This document shows, one piece after another, positions 1-5,455 of a stretch of DNA of 5,697 nucleotides. Each line of letters opens with the position of its first letter. Position 1 is the first letter of the stretch. Where the stretch lies: assembly GCA_947474415.1 (NCBI GenBank), contig CANJKD010000194.1, positions 1-5,697 of the forward strand. Reading direction: 5' to 3'. Origin of the DNA: Burkholderiales bacterium (lineage in GTDB: Bacteria; Pseudomonadota; Gammaproteobacteria; Burkholderiales; Burkholderiaceae_C). The position numbers and the translations under genes were made by a program. The notes under the pieces are model-generated. The model made no database searches, was not told the DNA's origin, and saw only the letters and a program-made list of their open reading frames with translations.

Positions 1-140
1 CCAATCGCAAGCGTGCTGAAGCCCAGGCTCTGGAACCACAGCGGCGCGTAGGTGCCGAACAGGCCGGCGTAGGCGAAGTAGGCGAACGAGACGGTGCCGA
101 ACGCGAACAATGCGCGGCGCGAGAGCGCAGCGCCCGGCAT
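1..140 (-). CDS. MFS transporter, N-terminal fragment (cut by window edge)
   Basis: Reverse-strand reading from the ATG at 140-138 gives 46 complete codons running off the left edge of the window. The peptide starts [15 protein letters not shown] and continues into a hydrophobic, aromatic-rich first membrane helix (about residues 10-35) with the element YAPLWFQSLGFS at residues 31-42. A first helix followed by a PLW..SLG turn is typical of major facilitator superfamily carriers of the MFS_1-like/HcaT type, which are proton-coupled inner-membrane transporters; the substrate cannot be told from this part. Its ATG shares one base with the aroC stop (TGATG) and it has no Shine-Dalgarno sequence of its own, so translation probably depends on ribosomes finishing aroC. 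The family call rests only on the first helix, so another polytopic carrier is possible. Confidence 0.7.
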   Translation of the reverse strand, partial: MPGAALSRRALFAFGTVSFAYFAYAGLFGTYAPLWFQSLGFSTLAI

Positions 141-1270
141 CAGGGCGGAAGCGGCGCGCTGGCGTCGGTTCGTGGCCCCTGGGCCGGAATGGGCGGTGTG
201 GCAACCCGCACGTCACCGCACTGCGCGCGATGCCGCAGTGCGTGGTCCATCAGCACCAGCGCCAGCATGGCCTCGGCGATGGGCGTGGCGCGGATGCCGA
301 CGCAAGGGTCATGGCGGCCAAACGTCTCGACCGTCGCCGGCCGGCCGGCCAGGTCGATCGACTGGCGCGGGCTGCGGATCGAACTCGTCGGCTTGATCGC
401 GATGCTGACCGTGATGTCCTGCCCGGTGGAAATGCCGCCGAGCACGCCGCCGGCGTTGTTGGCAGAGAAGCCTTCGGGCGTCAACTCATCGCCGTGCGTG
501 GTGCCGCGCTGCGCGACACTGGCAAAGCCGGCGCCGATCTCGACGCCCTTGACCGCGTTGATGCCCATCATCGCGAAGGCGATTGACGCATCGAGCTTGT
601 CGAACAGCGGCTCGCCCAGCCCGACCGGCACATTGCGGGCCGTCACCGCGATGCGCGCGCCACAGCTGTCACCGCACCTGCGCAACTCGTCCATGTAGGC
701 CTCGATGCGTGCGATGTCGCTCGCATTGGCGGCGAAGAACGGGTTGTTCGGAACGTGGTCCATCGACTCGAACGGCACCGTGATGTCACCGATCTGCGTC
801 ATGTGACCGTCGAGGGTGGTGCCGTACTGCAGCGCCAGCCACTTGCGCGCCACCGCACCGGCGCCGACCGTCGGCGCGGTCATGCGGGCCGAGGCCCGGC
901 CACCACCGCGCGGGTCACGCAGGCCGTACTTGTGAAGGTAGGCGTAGTCGGCGTGGCCGGGTCGGAAGGTGTTCAGGATGTTGCCGTAGTCCTTGCTGCG
1001 CTGGTCGGTGTTGCGAATCAGCAGGCAGATTGGCGTGCCGGTGGTTCTGCCCTCGTACACGCCCGACAGGATCTCGACCACATCGGGCTCGTTGCGCTGC
1101 GTGACAAAGCGCGAAGTGCCGGGGCGGCGCCGATCGAGTTCGGGCTGGATGTCGGCCTCGCTCAGCGCCATGCCAGGCGGGCAACCGTCGATCACGCAGC
1201 CGATCGCCGGGCCATGGCTTTCGCCGAAGTTGGTGACGCGGAACAAGTGGCCGAGGGTGCTGCCGGACAT
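140..1270 (-). CDS. aroC: Chorismate synthase
   Basis: A 376-residue protein catalysing the last common step of the shikimate pathway: conversion of 5-enolpyruvylshikimate-3-phosphate to chorismate with reduced FMN, in the cytoplasm. Family signatures are all present: GESHG at residues 16-20, RPGHADY at 103-109 (H18 and H106 match the two conserved active-site histidines), [11 protein letters not shown] at 122-132, and RHDPCV at 319-324 near the C-terminus. The start at 1270 ([13 protein letters not shown]) matches the usual N-terminus; the frame is open upstream to a GTG at 1327, but the extra 19 residues fall in a repeat-rich leader and look non-coding. No clear Shine-Dalgarno sequence precedes the ATG. 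Length slightly exceeds the common 360-366 residues because of a proline/alanine-rich tail after about residue 355. It lies downstream of the CBS gene and overlaps the MFS gene start by one base. Confidence 0.97.
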   Translation of the reverse strand: MSGSTLGHLFRVTNFGESHGPAIGCVIDGCPPGMALSEADIQPELDRRRPGTSRFVTQRNEPDVVEILSGVYEGRTTGTPICLLIRNTDQRSKDYGNILNTFRPGHADYAYLHKYGLRDPRGGGRASARMTAPTVGAGAVARKWLALQYGTTLDGHMTQIGDITVPFESMDHVPNNPFFAANASDIARIEAYMDELRRCGDSCGARIAVTARNVPVGLGEPLFDKLDASIAFAMMGINAVKGVEIGAGFASVAQRGTTHGDELTPEGFSANNAGGVLGGISTGQDITVSIAIKPTSSIRSPRQSIDLAGRPATVETFGRHDPCVGIRATPIAEAMLALVLMDHALRHRAQCGDVRVATPPIPAQGPRTDASAPLPP

Positions 1271-1281
1271 GCTGGATTCAA

Positions 1282-1323
1282 CCGTTGAAACGAGGCGTTG
1301 GAAACCGCGCTTTGGAAACGAGG
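1282..1323. repeat. Three tandem 14-bp near-repeats in the aroC leader
   Basis: Three consecutive 14-bp units begin at 1282, 1296 and 1310 on the plus strand: CCGTTGAAACGAGG, CGTTGGAAACCGCG and CTTTGGAAACGAGG. Units 1 and 3 agree at 11 of 14 positions, units 2 and 3 at 10, and units 1 and 2 at 8. GAAAC is invariant in all three, and GAAACGAGGC recurs exactly, 28 bp apart. The array ends 11 bp upstream of the aroC ATG. A 14-bp period does not fit codon repetition, so a role as a binding site on DNA or RNA, or a chance slippage product, is more likely than coding. Confidence 0.6.
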
Positions 1324-1344
1324 CCACCGCCCGAAGGCGGTGGC
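1323..1344 (-). terminator. Perfect 9-bp stem with UUCG tetraloop; terminator or leader hairpin
   Basis: Read on the minus strand, GCCACCGCC, TTCG and GGCGGTGGC form a perfect 9-bp GC-rich stem closed by a C(UUCG)G loop, a known exceptionally stable RNA tetraloop. It lies 69 bp past the CBS gene stop and 52 bp before the aroC start, so it could end CBS transcripts. The following bases (CTCGTTTCC) hold only a short T run, so it is not a classical strong terminator. If aroC transcription starts near 1351, as the TAGAAT box at 1358-1363 would suggest, the hairpin would instead sit at the very 5' end of the aroC mRNA and could stabilise it. Confidence 0.45.
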
Positions 1345-1350
1345 GTGGGA

Positions 1351-1370
1351 AGCGTCGATTCTAGGACGCT
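1351..1370 (-). promoter_or_regulatory. 6-bp inverted repeat enclosing a TAGAAT box upstream of aroC
   Basis: AGCGTC (1351-1356) and GACGCT (1365-1370) form a perfect inverted repeat around an 8-base loop. On the minus strand the loop contains TAGAAT (1363-1358), five of six matches to a sigma-70 -10 box. The best -35 candidate is weak (GTGAAA, 15 bp upstream), so promoter function is only suggested. A transcription start from this box would fall near 1351, giving an aroC leader of about 80 nt that begins with the UUCG hairpin. Alternatively the repeat is a short second stem or an operator. Confidence 0.25.
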
Positions 1371-1413
1371 GTTGGGGATTTCACGCGCTGCGGCCAGCCA
1401 CTGCGAATCGAAT

Positions 1414-1878
1414 TCAACCCGAGGCTTGATCGTTGGCCTGCTCTTCGACCGGCCAGTCGCGAATGTAGGCCTTCAGCATGCGGTTCTCGAAGTCTTGCCC
1501 GTCAACCACGGCCTTGGCGACGTCGTAGAACGAGATCACGCCCATCAGCGTGCGCTGGCTCATCACCGGCATGTAGCGGGCGTGGCGGCCGAGCATCATG
1601 CGGCGCACTTCATCGATCTCGGTTTCAGGCGTGCAGGTGAGCGGGTGGTCATCCATCACGCTGCGCACCACGGTCTTGCCGAGCGTGCCGCCGTTCTTCA
1701 CGACCGCCTGAATCACTTCGCGGAAAGTGAGCATGCCGGTGAGTTCGCCGTGGTCCATGACGACGAGTGAGCCGATGTCGCGCTCCGACATGGTTTCGAC
1801 GACCTCGGCGAGCGGCTGCTCGGGGAACGCGGTGAACAGCGTACCGCCCTTGACGCGAAGGATCTCGCTGACTTTCAT
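1414..1878 (-). CDS. Tandem CBS-domain protein
   Basis: A 154-residue soluble protein consisting almost wholly of two CBS domains (a Bateman module): about residues 8-62 and 70-128. In other proteins such pairs bind adenosine ligands (AMP, ATP, S-adenosylmethionine) and act as energy or metabolite sensors. The second repeat ends with LMGVISFYDVAKAVVD (111-126), whose S116-x-x-D119 is the usual ribose/phosphate contact. The first repeat has TFRE at 51-54, with Glu in place of that Asp. There is no catalytic domain, so it probably acts on a partner or as a stand-alone sensor. The start at 1878 (MKVSEILRVKG) is fixed by AGGAG six bases upstream; the frame is open further upstream to 1977 but the extra residues do not look like a CBS N-terminus. 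It is transcribed divergently from metY, and aroC follows on the same strand. Ligand and partner are unknown. Confidence 0.9.
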   Translation of the reverse strand: MKVSEILRVKGGTLFTAFPEQPLAEVVETMSERDIGSLVVMDHGELTGMLTFREVIQAVVKNGGTLGKTVVRSVMDDHPLTCTPETEIDEVRRMMLGRHARYMPVMSQRTLMGVISFYDVAKAVVDGQDFENRMLKAYIRDWPVEEQANDQASG

Positions 1879-1884
1879 GGGGCG

Positions 1885-1889
1885 CTCCT
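1885..1889 (-). promoter_or_regulatory. Ribosome binding site of the CBS-domain gene
   Basis: AGGAG on the minus strand, six bases before the ATG at 1878. It decides the start in favour of 1878 over the longer open frame reaching 1977. It overlaps the 8-bp palindrome CCTGCAGG at 1887-1894. Confidence 0.8.
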
Positions 1890-1906
1890 GCAGGTGACTG
1901 GCATCC

Positions 1907-1933
1907 AATATAGCCCACAATCCTGCGCGGCAA
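1907..1933 (-). promoter_or_regulatory. Candidate sigma-70 promoter of the CBS-domain gene
   Basis: On the minus strand TATATT (1912-1907, five of six matches to the -10 consensus) lies 15 bp after TTGCCG (1933-1928, four of six to the -35 consensus). The spacer is shorter than the preferred 17 bp. Transcription would start near 1900, leaving a leader of about 20 nt that includes the AGGAG ribosome site. The box falls in the 120-bp divergent gap, so its occupancy could also influence metY. No comparably good promoter was found for metY on the plus strand. Confidence 0.4.
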
Positions 1934-1988
1934 CATCCGCACAGAGCCCATAGAACTCCCGCGTACGAATCTCGCACCTTTCAGACCC

Positions 1989-1994
1989 AGGAGG
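1989..1994 (+). promoter_or_regulatory. Ribosome binding site of metY
   Basis: A full AGGAGG Shine-Dalgarno match with a 4-base spacer to the ATG at 1999, supporting that start. The short spacer is slightly below the usual 5-9 bases. Confidence 0.8.
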
Positions 1995-1998
1995 CCGC

Positions 1999-3324
1999 AT
2001 GCCCGGCAGTTCAGACCCCGGATTCGACACCCTCGCGCTGCACGCCGGCGCCGCGCCCGACCCGGTCACCGGCGCGCGCGCCGTACCGATTCACCTGACC
2101 ACCGCGTTCGTGTTCCAGAGCAGCGAGCATGCGGCCTCGCTGTTCAACATGGAGCGCGCCGGCCACGTTTACAGCCGCATCTCGAACCCGACCAACGCGG
2201 TGCTCGAAGAACGCGTGGCCGCGCTCGAAGGCGGTGCCGGTGCCATCGCCACGGCCAGTGGCCAGGCGGCCCTGCACTTGGGCCTCTCGACGATTGCCGG
2301 CGCGGGTTCGCACATCGTGGCGTCGAGCGCGCTGTATGGCGGCTCGCACAACCTGCTGCATTACACGCTGGCGCGCTTCGGCATCGCCACCACCTTCGTG
2401 AAGCCGGGCGACATCGACGGCTGGCGGGCCGCGATCCGCCCGAACACGAAGCTGCTGTTCGGCGAGACGCTGGGCAACCCCGGGCTCGATGTGCTCGATG
2501 TGCCGAACGTTGCCGCACTGGCGCATGAGCACCACCTGCCGCTGCTGGTCGACTCCACCTTCACCACGCCCTGGCTGATGAAGCCCTTCGACCATGGCGC
2601 CGACCTGCTGTTTCATTCGGCCACCAAGTTCCTGTCGGGCCACGGCACCGTCATCGGCGGCGTGCTCGTCGACAGCGGCCAGTTCGACTGGGACACAGCC
2701 CATGCCCGGACCGGCCGCTTCGAGGAACTGGCGGTGGGCTACGAGGGCTTCCATGGCATGGTGTTCAGCGAGGAAAGCAGCGTGGGCGCTTATCTGCTGC
2801 GCGCGCGCCGCGAAGGCCTGCGCGACTTCGGCGCCTGCATGAGCCCGCACACCGCATGGCTGATCCTGCAAGGCATCGAGACGCTGCCACTGCGAATGGC
2901 GCGCCATGTGGAGAACACGCGCAAGGTGGTGGGCTTCCTGGCCGGCCACGCGATGGTTCAGAGCGTCGGCTACCCGGAACTGGAGTCGCACCCCAACCAT
3001 GCGCTCGCGAAGCGCCTGCTGCCGCGCGGCTGCGGCTCGGTGTTCAGCTTCAACCTGCGCGGCTCGCGCGCGCAGGGCGTGGCCTTCATCGAGGCATTGA
3101 AGATCTTCTCGCACCTCGCCAATGTGGGCGACTGCCGTTCGTTGGTGATCCACCCCGCGTCGACCACGCACTTCCGCATGGACGACGCGGCACTCGCGCA
3201 GGCCGGGATCACGGCCGGCACGATCCGCCTGTCGATCGGCCTGGAAGATGCCGACGACCTGATCGACGACATCAAGCGCGCCCTGAAGGTCGCCGCGAAG
3301 TCGACAACGCAGGCAGGGGCGTGA
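1999..3324 (+). CDS. metY: O-acetylhomoserine sulfhydrylase (aminocarboxypropyltransferase)
   Basis: A 441-residue PLP-dependent enzyme of the Cys/Met metabolism family. MetY uses O-acetylhomoserine and sulfide to make homocysteine, the direct-sulfhydrylation route to methionine, in the cytoplasm. Visible residues: Y58-S-R60, which grips the PLP phosphate of the neighbouring subunit; Y113 in ALYGG, which stacks on the cofactor; D185 in LLVDSTFTTP, pairing with the pyridine nitrogen; the Schiff-base lysine K210 in HSATKFLSGHG; and R410 in TIRLSIGLED, which binds the substrate carboxylate. Length (about 430 residues is usual for MetY, under 400 for MetB, MetC and MetZ) and the insertion around residues 225-260 (FDWDTAHARTGRF to MVFSEES) favour MetY. 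Use of O-succinylhomoserine cannot be excluded by eye. The start has AGGAGG upstream. The stop overlaps the next gene's ATG. No S-adenosylmethionine riboswitch or Met repressor site was recognised upstream. Confidence 0.92.
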   Translation: MPGSSDPGFDTLALHAGAAPDPVTGARAVPIHLTTAFVFQSSEHAASLFNMERAGHVYSRISNPTNAVLEERVAALEGGAGAIATASGQAALHLGLSTIAGAGSHIVASSALYGGSHNLLHYTLARFGIATTFVKPGDIDGWRAAIRPNTKLLFGETLGNPGLDVLDVPNVAALAHEHHLPLLVDSTFTTPWLMKPFDHGADLLFHSATKFLSGHGTVIGGVLVDSGQFDWDTAHARTGRFEELAVGYEGFHGMVFSEESSVGAYLLRARREGLRDFGACMSPHTAWLILQGIETLPLRMARHVENTRKVVGFLAGHAMVQSVGYPELESHPNHALAKRLLPRGCGSVFSFNLRGSRAQGVAFIEALKIFSHLANVGDCRSLVIHPASTTHFRMDDAALAQAGITAGTIRLSIGLEDADDLIDDIKRALKVAAKSTTQAGA

Positions 3325-4124
3325 TGGACCTGCTCGTGAACGGCCAGCCGGCCTATGCCTACCCCGGCGGCAAGCCGGTCGACGCCACCCTGCCCTGCGT
3401 CGTGTTCATCCACGGCGCACTCCACGACCACAGTGCCTGGACCTTGCTGGCGCGCTGGTTCGCGCACCATGGACACAGCGTGCTGGCCATTGACCTGCCA
3501 GGCCACGGCCGCAGTGCCGGTGCACCGCTGGCCAGCGTCGAAACCCTGGCCCACTGGACGCTGGCGCTGCTCGATGCCGCTGGCGTGCAGCGAGCCGCAC
3601 TGGTCGGCCACAGCATGGGCTCGCTGATCGCACTGGAGGTGGCCGCACACGCGCCACGGCGCGCGACAAGGCTCGTGATGGTGGGCAGCGCCTACCCGAT
3701 GGAGGTGTCGGACGCGCTGCTGGCCACCGCCCGCGACGCGCCGCTGAAGGCGATCGACATGGTGAACGCGTTTTCGCACACCAGCATCGCCGCCAAGCCC
3801 TCGTTCCCCGGCCCTGGCGCGTGGCTGCACGGCGGCAACCGCGCGCTGATGCGGCGCGTGCAGGCGGCGCAGTTCGGCGTCAACCTGTTTCATCATGATT
3901 TCAGCGTCTGTGATCGTTATGCGAATGGCTTGCAGGCGGCGAGCGGCGTGCAGTGCGCCGTCAGCTTCATCCTCGGCGAGCACGACCAGATGACGACGCC
4001 GAAGGCCGCACGCGAACTCGCGACGGCGCTGAAGGCGAAGGTGACCGTTCTGTCGTGCGGCCATGCGCTGATGCAGGAGCGGCCGGACGAGGTGCTGGCT
4101 GCGCTGCGAACGGCGCTGGCCTGA
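3324..4124 (+). CDS. Alpha/beta-fold hydrolase coupled to metY
   Basis: A 266-residue cytoplasmic protein with a complete alpha/beta-hydrolase active site: oxyanion-hole HG at residues 30-31 (VVFIHGALHDHSAW), DLPGHGRS at 57-64, nucleophile S97 in the elbow GHSMG (95-99), acid D221 in LGEHDQMTTP, and H247 in SCGHALMQERP. A small cap probably spans residues 125-200. There is no signal peptide. The family covers esterases, lactonases and C-C hydrolases, and nothing here fixes the substrate. The ATG shares one base with the metY stop (TGATG), preceded by AGGGG at 3315-3319, so the two are almost certainly co-transcribed and translationally coupled. A GTG one codon earlier (3321) is an alternative start. 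It is not homoserine O-acetyltransferase MetX, which is longer and has a different nucleophile elbow. A role in sulfur amino-acid metabolism is inferred from position only. Confidence 0.9.
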   Translation: MDLLVNGQPAYAYPGGKPVDATLPCVVFIHGALHDHSAWTLLARWFAHHGHSVLAIDLPGHGRSAGAPLASVETLAHWTLALLDAAGVQRAALVGHSMGSLIALEVAAHAPRRATRLVMVGSAYPMEVSDALLATARDAPLKAIDMVNAFSHTSIAAKPSFPGPGAWLHGGNRALMRRVQAAQFGVNLFHHDFSVCDRYANGLQAASGVQCAVSFILGEHDQMTTPKAARELATALKAKVTVLSCGHALMQERPDEVLAALRTALA

Positions 4125-4186
4125 TCGCGCGCCGACCCCCGGTCGACATCGGTGCAGCGCCGCCGCAGTCCCAGGCTCGCAACCCT

Positions 4187-5422
4187 TCAGGCTGCCAGCA
4201 ATTCCTGCAGGGTCATCGTGTCGAAGCCGGCGCGCCGCCAGAGGCCGCGCGATGTGGCCGACGGTTCGAGCAGCAGTTGCGACAGCAAGGGCTGCGCCGG
4301 CGTGGCGGCGGGCACGCACAGCAGCACGAAGCGCGGGTCATTCGCCTCGTCGAGCCGGCCGACCCAGTCGAAGGCCATCAGCATGTCGAGAATCGGCTCG
4401 ATCTGCAGCGGGTCGGTTCGCAAGGCTTCGGAAAGCTCGCTCGCGTTGCACCCGCGGCCGCCGAGCGAGCGGGCACCGGCCAGCGCCCGCAACACGGCGA
4501 GCGCGAGTTGCAGGCGCGCGCCCGGCCCGTCCGGCCAGCGCTTCACACGCATGCGCAAGCTGGGCGCATAGGCCGCGATCACCGCGCCGAGCAGCACGCT
4601 GACCCAGGCCAGGTAGAACCAGATCAGCAGGATCGGCACGACCGAGAAGGCGCCGTAGATCACCGCATACGTGGGCACCTGCAGCAGATACCAGCCGAGC
4701 AGCTTTTTCGCCGCCTCGAAACCCAGCGCCGCGAAGGCGCCGCCGGCCCACGCGTGCCGCCACCTCACGTGCGTGTTGGGCACATAGTGAAACAGGCCCG
4801 CCAGGCTGGCCGCCAGCAGCGAAAACTCGACCAGCGCCAGCACGATCTTCACGCCCCCGGGCGGCGCACCGACGAGGCCTTTCGATGCCGACAGCGCGTA
4901 GGAAGTCAGCGTCAGGCTGATGCCGAGCACCAGTGGCCCGAGCGTCGCCGCTGCCCAGTAGACCAGCACCCGTTGGGCGATCGGCCGCGGCGCCCGCACG
5001 CGCCAGATCGCGTTCAGCGTGCGGTCTATCGTCAACATCAACGCCAATGCCGCCAGCATCAGCAGCACCAGGCCGACACTGCCCAGCTGGTTCGCGTTGC
5101 TGGCGAACTCAGTCAGTTCGCGCAGCACCGGCTTGGCGATGTTCTCGGGCACCAGCGCCTGCAGGAAATACTGCTGCAGCGCCCGCTGGAAGGTGGCGAA
5201 CATCGGGAAGGCCGAGAACACCGCAAGCATCACGGTAACCAACGGCACCAGCGAGATCAGCGTGGTGAAGGTCAGGCTGCCGGCGATGAGGCCGAGGCGG
5301 TCTTCGCGGAACCGGATGCGCAGCGTCTTCAGCGTGTCGGCCCAAGGCCAGGTCTGCAGGGTTTGCAGCAGGCTGGGCAGGTGCTCGCGCAATGCCGCCT
5401 TGAGCGACGCGGTCAGTTTCAT
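4187..5422 (-). CDS. YihY/RNase BN-like inner-membrane protein
   Basis: A 411-residue polytopic membrane protein of the YihY family, often mislabelled ribonuclease BN (the true RNase BN is a different, soluble protein). About six hydrophobic helices are visible: near residues 45-72, 113-135, 152-175, 190-212, 225-247 and 258-286. Family motifs include LTFTTLISLVPLVTV (50-64), YVPNTHVRWRHAWAGG (213-228) and YGAFSVVPILLIWFYLAWVS (256-275). A soluble tail (about 300-411), seen in betaproteobacterial members, has the look of a small helical, winged-helix-like domain. Function is not established; a transport or envelope role is only a guess. The start at 5422 (MKLTASLKAALREH) fits the family's short cytosolic N-terminus. 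In-frame ATGs at 5431, 5434 and 5443 could extend it by up to seven residues. No Shine-Dalgarno sequence is seen. It converges with the hydrolase gene across 62 bp. Confidence 0.9.
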   Translation of the reverse strand: MKLTASLKAALREHLPSLLQTLQTWPWADTLKTLRIRFREDRLGLIAGSLTFTTLISLVPLVTVMLAVFSAFPMFATFQRALQQYFLQALVPENIAKPVLRELTEFASNANQLGSVGLVLLMLAALALMLTIDRTLNAIWRVRAPRPIAQRVLVYWAAATLGPLVLGISLTLTSYALSASKGLVGAPPGGVKIVLALVEFSLLAASLAGLFHYVPNTHVRWRHAWAGGAFAALGFEAAKKLLGWYLLQVPTYAVIYGAFSVVPILLIWFYLAWVSVLLGAVIAAYAPSLRMRVKRWPDGPGARLQLALAVLRALAGARSLGGRGCNASELSEALRTDPLQIEPILDMLMAFDWVGRLDEANDPRFVLLCVPAATPAQPLLSQLLLEPSATSRGLWRRAGFDTMTLQELLAA

Positions 5423-5442
5423 TGCTGGCATCATAGCCAGCA
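5423..5442. repeat. Perfect 7-bp inverted repeat filling the divergent start-to-start gap
   Basis: TGCTGGC (5423-5429) and GCCAGCA (5436-5442) are perfect reverse complements around the six-base loop ATCATA. The element begins at the base after the yihY ATG and ends on the A of the DUF2069 ATG, so it takes up the whole 19-bp gap. It could be an operator seen by both genes or a weak mRNA stem near either start. Confidence 0.55.
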
Positions 5443-5455
5443 TGAACCCTGTCAA
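5430..5455 (-). promoter_or_regulatory. Candidate yihY promoter (TTGACA / TATGAT) giving a leaderless mRNA
   Basis: On the minus strand a perfect -35 consensus TTGACA (5455-5450) is followed after 14 bp by TATGAT (5435-5430), five of six matches to the -10 consensus. The -10 box is exactly the loop of the inverted repeat. Six bases separate it from the A of the yihY ATG, so transcription would begin at or next to the start codon. The 14-bp spacer is well below the 16-18 bp optimum, which lowers confidence. The -35 box lies inside the DUF2069 coding sequence. Confidence 0.35.

Noticed and set aside
1271..1327. GTG start at 1327 for aroC adding 19 residues
   Set aside because: The extension is encoded by the 14-bp repeat array and part of the hairpin, and known chorismate synthases begin at about the M-x-G-x-x-x-G-x-x-F segment at 1270.
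1879..1998. S-adenosylmethionine riboswitch or MetR/MetJ site upstream of metY
   Set aside because: No SAM-II-like or SAM-I-like core, no TGAA-N5-TTCA element and no Met-box repeat could be found in the 120-bp gap.
2011..3171. Long open frame of 386 codons on the minus strand opposite metY
   Set aside because: It is a GC-rich shadow of metY: low-complexity Arg/Ala/His/Gln composition, no recognisable domain, and metY itself has a full set of catalytic residues and a ribosome site.
2856..3323. Extended N-terminus for the alpha/beta hydrolase starting inside metY
   Set aside because: The frame is open but the extra sequence is an out-of-frame reading of metY; hydrolase homology begins at the ATG at 3324, which has its own ribosome site.
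3324..4124. Homoserine O-acetyltransferase (MetX) as the identity of the gene after metY
   Set aside because: The protein is about 100 residues too short and its nucleophile elbow is GHSMG within a generic small hydrolase layout, not the MetX pattern.
4125..4186. Terminator in the convergent gap between the hydrolase and yihY
   Set aside because: Only a 5-bp stem CGACC/GGTCG (4133-4145, three-base loop) is present and no T run follows on either strand, so it is not supportable as a terminator.
2970..4319. Long open frame of 449 codons on the minus strand across the metY end, the hydrolase and the convergent gap
   Set aside because: It is antisense to two well-supported genes, has no recognisable family motif, and its composition follows codon-position GC bias.
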